Of a stretch of DNA of 64,000 bases, positions 40,201 through 52,200 are shown one piece after another; the stretch's first letter is position 1; each line of letters begins with the position of its first letter. Source of the DNA: Ephydatia muelleri (lineage: Eukaryota; Porifera; Demospongiae; Spongillida; Spongillidae). Made by a program: the position numbers and the translations under genes. Below the pieces are notes generated by a model. It saw only the letters and a list, made by a program, of their open reading frames with translations, was not told where the DNA came from and made no database searches. Location of the stretch: contig JABACO010000016.1 in assembly GCA_013339895.1 (NCBI GenBank), positions 3,863,767 through 3,927,766 of the forward strand. The letters run 5' to 3'.

Positions 40201-43200
40201 ATAAGTAAGTTTGGGTATTTATGTATAAACTAAGCTTATTCCAAATACAGTATTGATGTCGGTCTATCTGAGATATAAAATAATAAAATGGCGCATCCAG
40301 AATATTACAAAACGGCTCTAAAAATGTGCATTTTTCCACTCGAGACAACTGAGATTTGCAAACCGCATCACTTCATACGAATGCAGGTTGCTGCGTACTA
40401 GACATGGGTGATTGAAAATAGCATCACAAGACTCGGGGAGAGTTGGGCTATTGGAATATGTGTTAAAATGTATGCAACACGTTTCTGACTAATTTTCCGA
40501 AAAGGATGTTCTGCAAAAAAAACAAATGATTTATTCTTGTGGATCCAGCGTTAAATAACTAAGCCTCAATTAGTGAAATGTGTCCTATATATAGAAGGAT
40601 CATATCAATACCACCATTTATGTATAAACACAAAGGACGGATATACAGGTATAGTGATGCAAACAAAGTAGCTTCATTTTCAATCAATTAACATCCACAC
40701 ACACACACACCTCTTTACTGGCTTCAAATTCAGTTTGAAGAAAATCTGCTTCTGCAAGAATGCAGGTAATCAAATGCTCTTCTAGTGAGAGACAACCACT
40801 ACATTGTGTTTGTCAAAATAGAAGAACACTTAATTGTGGCGACGTTAAGGGGGTCAGATCCTTTTGAATCATTCACTTCAATTAGGCTGGCAGAATTACC
40901 GAGTATTTGATATACAAATAGAGTAAACTTGAAAGTGGGCCAGTGAGTAATAACTATTACTGCACTCTCTTTACAAAGAACCAGCTCAGCAGCTGATTCT
41001 AAGTCAAGAAACATGCATTGTTTTTATAATGAAGCGGTGCTCCTCATGACAAAGCGCCATCAATCTCAGGTTGCGTCCCCCATGGGACACAGCAGGGGAC
41101 AGCCAGGACAATAGACATTAAGATCTCTCCTCAGCGTTGTATAACCTATTCCCCAAACTTGTATGTTGACAACATGTGAAGAGCTTCATTATGATAAGTT
41201 CTCTTCAAACGGATTGTTCATGGAATAACTTCAATCCCAATACCCAGCTAAGACATGATTGTGGACATAGTTCTCTCTGTGATTTAATGTGTAATTCACA
41301 TATGCATATAAATCAAGCACAACAATCGATAGATGAGGCTTCTTTATATTACAACCCATCCACAAATTGTATTTGGACTATGATAACCTGTCTATATACA
41401 ACCCTCTCACAAATTGGCATGAACTTACTTATGATGCTGGATACAACAATTTGCATCCACAAAAATACAAGTCTGCTGAGGTCGATACATGTTCACTATC
41501 ACAGTTCTGCATATTTATTGCTGTGATGTTTAATGCACATATAGAGTGTGTTTCGTGCATTTAATTTTCTCTCTCATTTTGTTCATACAGTGCACATTGT
41601 ACATCTGTTTTGAAGAGTGTATCGATGCGATCTCAGAACTACAAGTACTACTTGAAAGCAAACCAAATACTGTGGACTTTTCCCTTACACCATTAAACCC
41701 TAATCAAACATGCATTGACCTTTTCAGCAAAGGAGATTCATTGCAAGCTCTTAAGCAACTTCAGGTATGTAATATTATCTACTTTTCTAGCCATCTAATT
41801 TTTCTTCTTAGGAATATGTACAGCAAATGAAGGCCCTTTATAGTCAGTTCTTAACAGAACAGTGGAAATGCAGAAGCATGGAGGAACCTTTTGTTACAAA
41901 GTACAACATATGTTCATTATTGTGTACATTAGTGTGTGTTAGGGGAAGATTGCTGACAGTGCGAGCTAAGGGCTGGAATGGTTTTGTATACAAGATCAAG
42001 CCTAAGAGCATTCAGGAGGGAACAACAATTTTATTTGCAATTTTATATGCTTTTGAACAGGCATGGGAAGTAGTTTTACACTTTGTGTTTAAGCATTTGC
42101 CAGCAGTGCAAGCACCATTAGTTGAGTTGTGTATTTCAATGACATTAATGTCTTCCGCAATTCTCAGGACTATTTTAAACTTAATAGCAGATGTGCACAA
42201 GCAATGACATAATCATGCTATGAATCATTGAAGGACTACTGCATTCTTCATCCTTCCCCATGTGTACATTATAGGAAGGAACTCCGAAAACTTGCAGAAG
42301 GATACAGAATTGTCAAGGATTTCGCAGAAACTCTATGTGGTCTTGGAATTCATGAAAGGTAATGTGTATACAGACTTGATGAACAAAGTATTTATGTGTG
42401 TTCTTACATGTATGATGCACTATACCTACACGATACTACATAGCTCTAGCAATAGCATATAATTTAGAATTTAAGCAATGATTGAGGTGGGTGTAAGAGG
42501 CCCCCTCTTGTTGGGGTCTCCAGGCAGAGCTGCAGCTGACTTTTTGTAACGATGTTCTATTTCATAACATAAACATAACATAAACAATTCTACAAATATA
42601 AAGTTAATCCTTCCCATCATAAAGACTAAAGCTTTTGCTTTGCAAGATACACGTATCATGATCACACAAAAAACAATCAGTTTATCGATAGCAAGCAGCA
42701 TATGATATGGGACATCGTAAATTCATGCGCATCATCACTTGCCTAAATCTTCTAATCTTCTATGTTCTCATGAGCTGACAAAGTCATTCAAACATTAGGT
42801 AACCTTTCATTTCCTTGTGAGCATGGAGAATACACAAATTGTTGACACACATTTGCGATATGCTTGTACAAAGGTAAGTTTTCACTCTGTGTAACACTGA
42901 TGCACTGCACTCACACTAATCGCAGTGGTTGCTGGTATTACCAGGATAAGCTTAAGTAAAATGCACACTTCAGAGATCCAGATTAGGTGGCCTGCACTGA
43001 GTGAAAGGTGAATGATGTACAATTTGATTGGGGTAAGGGTTGGATTTTCAGACTAGGCAGCAATTCAAGCTGTGCTTCAAGACAGGATGCTTCGAAGTCA
43101 TTATGGTAATGCGTTAAAATAAAATCAAGTTTTGAGCGGTACTCTTCCCCTCTCACTACCTTCAACAAAAGACACTCCAGCACCATGATAGTTATGATCT

Positions 43201-46200
43201 CATCCTGGATTTCAGGGCTGGGTGTACTGGTTGGTTTTGCGTTCTAACCACTTCAGCAATTCAGATTGGTGGATGGCTCTAAGCTTGATAAGCTGCATGA
43301 AATTGTGTTCTGTTTTGTCATCATTCCCACGCAAACTATACCTTGTCTGGAAAAAAAAGTGCATATTTTCAGCTATAGTTACAAAACACTGTGATTTGCT
43401 GCGTTCTCTGCTGCATGGGCCGATGACAGCAGCTCTCCTACATCCCCTGTAGTTTCAGGTACAGTAACTACCATCTCAATAGCTATCTTACGTGTATCTG
43501 GCTTCTCGTGGTTGGGAAAGCCACTGTTGCATCGATGCTTCCCATAGCATAATATGTACAGCATAAATGAAAGCTGAATCCTTGATGTTACCTGAGGTTG
43601 AGCTTAACTTTCCTATTGTAACAGCTTTGTTGCAAATATAACAAAATGCTCTATCAGGAAGCTGTCGTAGTGCAACCAGCCCCACGTTGAAAATCTTTTG
43701 GGTTGAAAGCCTGACGTTCTTCTTTTCACACTTGTGCATCAGACATGGAATCACAGCACTGTTTCGACTGCTGTGGATTGCACGATAATCGTGGTCCCTC
43801 ATTTCCAGAGCAGCAAATATGTTATTATACATAATTATTAATAATGGCTAAAACCAGTCCGGCCATGGCTGGACCAGCTGGACTGGATGCTACGGCTCTG
43901 TTGGTGGCAATAGTTTACCTCCTGAGACATTCTGGCTTGAAGTGCCTTCTTAATTGTTGTGGCAGTCTCCTTTGATGTTAAAGAATACCTATGTCCAGTA
44001 GCTGTTGATGAATTAGGACTGAGGGAAAGGAAAACATTATAGCAGGATGGTTGTGATCTTGTTATATCAAATTTGTTTGTCAACAAACGTTTAAATATGA
44101 AATGATCACATTGTGCATACTAACAAAAGCTCAATCTTAACTAGGGTAAAAATATCAGTTGGGTCTCTAGGATGTCCTGATGCAGTGGGAAAATATATGA
44201 CTGTGAGGTACCATAGGATGCAGAAAGTTTACTTCAGCAAGTTGTGCATTTACATCTATCTTTGTCACATAGCCAAGCCAAAAACTGCCTTCATATGCTA
44301 CAGTAACATATTCTTCAGGATTGACAATTGCAAGACCCCAGTGATACGTGCTAAACAAGTGACTATTTCAGGGATTTTCCTTGTACCAAGGGAAAATGGC
44401 TTGACAAGTACAGAGGATTTTGAAATTGGTATAAGATGTGAAATGACAACAGGGACAGATCTACTGTAATTGAACCTCTCAGGCAGAATTTTTGCCCCCT
44501 TTTGGTGGGTCTTAAAGCAAAATAGGATGTTTAGTTCATATAGTAGTTTGTTACGATCTGGTTTTCATGTGGACACTGAGGACTGGCTTTCACGCACTAT
44601 CCCTGCTATGCCATTGACTAGAGACTTTCCATAAGTAGTAGCAACAAATGTCACTCTTGGAGTTAAACCTTTCTCATGCATGACACAGATTTATGAAGTT
44701 GTAGCAGTTTTTGTATTGACCTGTACAGCCATCAGACATGTCAATTATTCTTCTTGGTTTTGTTCCAAAGGGCTCTGTTTGAAATGAAACTAACTTGCGC
44801 TGGAATAGTACAGTTATTTTGTCATGTTCTTTCACTCTCAGAATAGCTTTGAAACTGACACTATCTACTTTTCAATCTGTACTTCTATAGTAGTAGGGAA
44901 AGAATGGGAATTGTCTTCAATGAAAGAATTGATTCTCATCTTGAACTAACAAACTAGTTCTCTGACTGGGACAATAACTCTTCAGATGTGGGACAGTTTC
45001 CGCGAAAATTGCCCCAAGGTTAAAATGTTATAAAAATGCATCGCGTTTGAATCGCTATAACTTCCCAACGGATAACGCTATCGACTTCCTATTTTCATCA
45101 CTTCATAGTGAAATGGTGTAGTATGAAGTGTTGAAAATAGGAAGTCGATAGCGTTATCCTTTGGGAAGTTATAGCGATTCAAACGCGATGCATTGTTATA
45201 ACATTTTAACCGTGGGGCAATTTTCGCGGAAACTGTCCCATGTGATGTTTTCCTTTAACTCTTGTAGATACGTGGCGTGATTCTTTGCAATTAAATCATG
45301 TAATTGAATGCAACCAACAGGTGCAATATGGGTCTCAAGGTTGTGACAATCTGTGTTTGTCAACTGATTGTGCTGCACAGTTTCACACTATTATCCTCCG
45401 TGGTTTTTTTTTTTTTTTTAACTCCTCGTGCAGTGATTCTGCTCCTGGGCATCTTTGCAATTCCAATTGCACAGTTGTAATGTGGTGATTCGGTGATTCA
45501 TATTGTATGGTTGCCAGGCAATCTTTGTAGTTAGTAAACCAGACATTCTATGTTTTTGGTAAACAGTTGACACCCCCTCTTTTCTGAGACCAGTCAAATT
45601 AGATAACCAGGTCCAGGTTACCTCTGTCTATTGCTGGCTCCCCTTCTTGCGAACTTACAGGGACATTTTGCCGAGTTTCCTTAAGATAAATGGCCCTTAC
45701 ATTCTGAGTGTGTACCTGTGGCTCTTGCCAAGATGTCGCAGTTCAGCAAGTTTAGATACTCCAGCCTTGACGTCTGCATGCTATTGTTTGAATTGATGGT
45801 AAGCTTCTCTGAGATTGCACAGCACTAGCTTCTTCTGAATGTGCTCTTTCTCCTTCAGGATTCCTTACTAATAGAAAGTCATTTTTCCCAGGCAACACCC
45901 AACACATTTCATCATGTTAGTAAAAGGTTTACACTAGTTTAAGTGTCTTCAAATAGTGATGTTCCAGCCATAGAGTTAGGTCTAGACATGACCCCTATGT
46001 CGTTTACACTAACCTTGCCATGTAAGTGGTGACACCAAACTCTTCACTAATTCATAGTAATGGACTAACTCTTTGACAGTACTACATTCTAAAAATTTTT
46101 TGACTGTTGTACTCACTTGTACTACTGCTTTGGTGAGGAAACAAAGACTGTCTATTCGCTAAAGAGAGGAAAGGAAGGTTTATGAGACAATACAAGTTCA

Positions 46201-49200
46201 ACATAAATAGATGGTACAGGGGTAGCCATACAATGTGTCTGTGGGACACAACAATTTATCCGTTGGCTGAGAAGCAAATGTAGAGGAATGGTGTATTAAT
46301 AACAGTAGAAGCTGCAGTGAAGCCAGACGTACATCAAACTTCAACTGGACTGGGAAAGAGGGACGTACGTTGGAAGTACGTTGGTGAACTACGCCAGTGT
46401 TTACATTTTTGATTTAATTCATGTGTTTTACAATGTCACCTGCCACATGACCATATTGTGGTTTTGCCCACTTGCATTCGGTGGCGAACCGACAATATGC
46501 ATGCGCAGGACTAGTACTAGATAGACTGACTGGCTCACCATGTATTCATTTAGTTCCAGAAAAGTATTAGTGGTGTGTATGTAAGTGCTTATTTGGTGTT
46601 AGGAATCCTGTCTGGTGAAGCTGTGACAGTCTCTAGCGTATCGATCGTATCCCATGTCTACGTTTATACATGTGTGTGTTCTAAACATACTGAAACAGCT
46701 TTCGGAAGTGTCAAAAGTTTTTGATGTTATCCCTGGAAGATGTCACAAGAAATTTAAGAAGTCAAAAGCTTTCAGTAGCAGAAAATAACATAGCGACTTT
46801 CTGCAGCCACATCTTTTCCTCTCAGGAAGTGCTTTACGGCAAGTAGCTGACTCTCACACAGCTCACCGTACCCCAACCACGCTGAAGCACCATCAATAGC
46901 TTCACTGATCGCAGCTTCCAAATAACGCGCCATTTCAATTATAGCATTGTCACGTGACATTACACAATGTATAATTTTAATAGTTGAGCCCAAAATTTGG
47001 CTCAAACTGGCATAGTTCACCAGACGTACTTCCAACGTACGTCCCTCGTTCCCAGTCCAGTTGAAGTTTCATGTACGTCTGGCTAGCGAGACTAGTGAAA
47101 GACATGCTACTGACGCCAGTACTGCTATAAGTAATATACTCAGTAGTTGTTGGATCAGAAGCAGAATGAGCAGAAACAGAAAGCATCACGGTTGTTATGA
47201 CATAAGATCCGAGCTTCCTTTTCCATCATGAAAACTCCATTGTATATGCATCAGTCCTGACATTAGGAACAGGAACCAACATGTAGTGTTGTCTTTGACA
47301 AATGTCACTATTGCATGTGTTATCACTAAGTACGACAAACTACTACAATTTTGCGAACTCAAGATGAAGCAGCACTACAGTTCACATAGCAGTACAAACA
47401 ATTTATTTTTCTTGCCCAAAGCTCTTACAGGACAACAGCTACCTTTTTTTTCTACAACCAAGTGTAGATATTTTTTTGGCTCCATATGAAGAAGATAGTC
47501 ATTATGGAGAGATTTCGAGTTTAATTATGTATGTTTTCTCCTGCAGTAATCCATTGTATGGATACCTTACATCACTGAGTATGAAATTACAGCAAAAAGA
47601 ACTAATTGTAAGCATCTGGATAGGGAAGACGAATGAGACGTCCACTGCTCCTCCATCTCATGTTGTTGAGGAGCTGTACATTAATCAGTTGGCAAAAACA
47701 CTTCAACCATTGATGATGGGTATTCAGAAGGTGATGCAATTCATAGATCAGAACAAAACTAAAGGAGATGGTGAGTTCTATTTGTATGCAAATATTATGC
47801 TCATCTTGTATGAACTTGCGTTATCAGTAACGTGTAGTGCCGATTACTAATTGGTGCATTTTTCTGTTCATTGTATATACATACATTACAATTGGCCAAT
47901 ATAATTATTGTTGAATTGTATTTTTCTGCGCAGATCCTGTTTCAGTACTCATTATTCATGAAGCAGTCACAAAAAACTTGGAGAAGATTGGATTATTGGA
48001 GGTAAGGTGTCACTAGTTGCTACAGACACAATGTGTAACTACAATAATATATCATGCCATCATTTTACTATAATGCAGGTACATAAACATTGCTGTGCAG
48101 CATAACACATCATTAATGCTCTAGTAAATGTTCAGTTCGCTATACAGTGAATAACTCCAGTACCAGGCTGTGATTTTTACTCCCAGGAAGGGGGTAGGCA
48201 GAAGCCAGCAGACAAGCATGCAGAGCACAAATATTGACCAACAATAACCAGCTGGCTTCCTACAACTGAGCCAAACTGGGGGCCAAGAGTTAATGCTGGT
48301 TATCGTTGGGCTACCTGTCATGGTGGTATGATTTGACCAATATAGAAGCCCATAGGTGGTCAAAAGCTAAGCTAGCAGATGCCAGGCAAAGTGGCTTTGT
48401 ATAGGGCTAGCCAGCTTATATATAAATGCATGCATGACCTGGAACCAATCACAACCAATACAAATATGTTATAAATTGTGATATGATGATATCCTAATGA
48501 ATAGGTGCCAGGCACTAAATTTATCTAGTGTTCACTAAGTAAACCTAGCGATTTGATAACCATAGTATCTGAGGAGGAAGATGTTGACCATGATTATGTA
48601 GTGGAACATCAAATTATGTCCATAACAAGTTACTTGGACAGTAGGCTGTATCACACAAAGGCTTCAAACGAGGTTGTGCTACAAAAAGGAGATAGGTATT
48701 CAGACCTGTCAAGTTCGGAGCAACATGCAGAGCATGGGACAGCTGTCAGGTGCTCCAAACCTGACCCAAATGCCAATTTCTGTTGTGCTCAATGGTCTGA
48801 TGAACAGGAGGAAAAGATTGGTGTTTGTGGGCCTAATTCTGGTAGAATATATATGGTCTGCTGCATCAGAAAAAAAAAGTGGACTGAATAACTATGTCCT
48901 GTAGACATGATTATTGTTGTGATTATGCAATGTACAAACGTTCACGTATATGGTATAATAAAGCATCTCAAACACTAGGTTAACCTAGTGATTTTACCAG
49001 TGCTCACCTATTCACTACAAGGATTAAGGGACAGGCCAGTAGGCAGGTAGGAATCAGGTGCACTCACCAAAACAGTTAAACATTGTTTAGTTCCTTACTT
49101 ATAAGGGCATGTAACAAATGGCAATAACAGTCTTACTATGAATTATCTTTCAATGCATTGCTTACTTCTTGCGGTGGTCAACAAAATGTGCCTCTGTGAT

Positions 49201-52200
49201 TGCATTTGGTCACCACTAATCATCCAAACAAATATGAATACTAATTGCTTAATGCACAGTGCATATTGATGTGGTTCAGGGTTGTTGCACCTGGATGTTT
49301 CCATACATGGTCCAGATGGTTATGATTTATGATTTGAATTGAGTTGTGGTTTACTTCTACCTCGACTACACCTGCATAATTTTTTCATATACAGGTGGTT
49401 GAGCAGTCGAAGGACTTGTTAAACATGTTTGTTGAATATCGCTGTTCTGTAAGTGCTTTTTCTCCCCTTGGTTTCCTTGGGAGCATTGATGTGTGTCTTT
49501 TTTATGCATTTGATTTCTATTTCTACTGCACACACACATACATGCCATGCACACAACAGAGTTGTCTCATCTCAATGTCGTCAGCATACTACCTTTTGCA
49601 GCAATACTCCATCTTTGTTACAAAGGTTTTATCTGATGGGCTGATCTTCCACTCACACATGTGCAAGCTATTCACAACTATCTTAAAACTGTTTTGTACT
49701 CTTACCAACAAGGTATATCACAACAATATCCTGCAATGATGTGTGGGGGCTTCATGCATGTATGTGCTTCATTCAGGGGTTTCATAGTGATGTAAGTGAT
49801 GGCAATGATAAGGAGAGCACAGAGTCTGCTGATGTAACTGAAGCAGGAGGATTTGATGATGGGTCTACTGCAGAAGACAGCAAAAATGTGGATCCAACAG
49901 ATGTGGTGTGTACTTTTACATTTGGGATGGGTTAGTGTACAGTTAATGCCCATTCCAAAAATGAATTATTATGTGTGTACATAACTATGGAGGTTGAATG
50001 AGCCACCCATGGGTGCATCTGTGTGCAGCTGAATTATACAATTAGATGCCATGGGTTTTACCTATTTTATTCAACACTGCACTGTTACTAAACTGCATCT
50101 GTATTGATTCACGGTTCAGAACTGTATTATGACTTGGGTAGTCATCTGGGATATCATATCTTGTTGTTTAGTATTATATCAGCAAGTTGAGTACAATATC
50201 AGACATAAAATTCTCCATCCACTGTACACAAATTGATGATACATATGGGATCATTTCGCGAAAAGGGACCTAATGTATACATTATAAAATTTCCGGTACA
50301 TGCATTAGAAATGTAACACTTGCATTGAAATGTGAGCCTTACAACTCCATGACGTATACTCCGATTCTCGGTACGTAAGAAGCAATGTGTAGAGAACATT
50401 TCAGACTTTTGGAATATTTATTTTAAATTGAAAAAACATGTGTCAGGTCCCTTTTCGCGGAAATGATCCCTTATTCTTGCTGAAGTTTTATAAAACCTGG
50501 GCTACTAAGTGGTGATTATTGATACATGAACACCACATTTTCTAGAATACTGAAGGCAGCAATCTAGCAGAGAACAAGGAAGAGAAATCCCAAGGTGGAA
50601 AGGATGATGAAAATGTATTGGAGAACAATGAAAACTTTGAAGGGGCCCTCGAAACAGTGGAAGATGGAGATGATTCAAAGAGTGATGAAGGTCAGCTCTA
50701 TTGGACATCAGATATTGGCAATGGGCATGGAATGGCACTGCAATTCTGTAGGTTCACAAAGTGACTACAGTGAGGAGATGGGTTCAGTCGAAGAAAACCA
50801 GGACAGCCATTTAGATGAGCACATGTGGGCTCCAGATGAAGACGATACAGCTAATATGGTAACATATTTTTTCATCGATTTTAAACAACATGGATGTATT
50901 TTGCATTACCTTACTTAATCAGAACGAGAAGCCTGATGATGATATTGAGCAAGGCCAAGGGACTGCAATGGATGATGAGCAGAAGATAGTTGCCAAAGAT
51001 GAAGAGAATACAAGAAAGGGTGAAGAGGGTATGTTAATATGCAGATGAAACCTGATAATAAAAGGATCAAGATGTTTTGCTGACAAATGTAGTATTTGTA
51101 TTTGTGTTTCAATAAGAACTTATCAAAAAGGATCTTCCATCCATTATTTCCATTGCTTTCATATTCAATTCATAATAATACATGAAGTGATAAAAATTAA
51201 TCCTAATCCTAATCCTAATTAACTTCTGTGTTTAATCCAAATCGCATTTCAAATTATGAACACCATTTTAAGAAGTTTAACTTTGTGAATTCAATCTTCG
51301 TAATATTATTATGTACCCAGATATTTTGCACATTCTCATTTCAGAGGACCTTTTGTGGATGGTGTGAGGTGTTTGAACTAATATTGTTTTTAAATAATCA
51401 CTCTCATATTCTCTAGTTCCAGACATAAGTACGATGTGAAACTAATCGATGACCATTACAATAAAGGAACACATGTTTAATGAAAGTGAATCGTTACATA
51501 TGTCATGTGTGAATATGTTGCATAAGCCCACAGCCGTGGGCAATCTTTTATTTTATACCTACTAATGTCATTGGAACAGTTACAATCTTGTTTGTATATA
51601 TTTTTTAATCAAAACTGTCTTTGTTTTAAAGATGTGGACATGAATGATAAGAATTGCGAATTAGAAGAGGAACCACCACACAGTGATGAGGAGGTAGATT
51701 GTGTGTTGTGCAATTATTTGTTGTATGATTAATATATGCATGAAGCTTTTGTCTGCTTAGGCTTTGCAGGCACAAATAATTGTTTGGTCAATATTTAGTT
51801 CACCATAACAAATTTTTAACAACTCCAAAACAATGTTGACCAGAATTAGTGTTGTGCACTAATTTGTTATTTGTTTCTTAACGTGGGCATTAGGGGGGGG
51901 GGGGGGGGGGATTGATATGGCACCACCCACTCGCCTTGTACCAGATTTCATCCAAGATGAGAGGCCCTATTGGGCTTTCCAACCTCCAACCCCCAAACAA
52001 CATGTATAGAATGTGGACATCATGTGCAGGCTTTCTTAGCTTGGACCCCCTCTCCACCTTCCCCCCACCACCTCACAAATAATATTCACATGTGACAACA
52101 ACCAAGATGACTCATTGCTTTATGTCTTTGCTAACGACACTGGTGATGGGTGTCAGGTGGGCCTAATATAATGAAGAAATTTATGTAGCACTATGCCATC

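Larger units (their letters stand above)
38834..41590. other. 2.8 kb intron with a SAP-ORF transposon; an exon probably unfound
   Basis: Exon 47 leaves phase 2 and exon 48 enters in phase 0. A candidate small exon is at 39043-39083, but it would need one more partner. Stretch 40560-41580 has only a short unassigned minus-strand frame (40799-41014) and a solo end (about 41103-41121) like that of the 7482-7854 element. Confidence 0.5.
42359..47546. other. 5.2 kb intron: transposon relic with nested MITE, and a foldback
   Basis: Exons 50 and 51 join in phase, so no exon is missing. 42359-43480 and 45490-46320 show nothing nameable. Minus-strand frames at 43379-44086 look protein-like (a CYIC Cys pair, EKPDTRKIAIEMV) and may belong to the relic next to them, but I cannot assign them. 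Confidence 0.6.
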
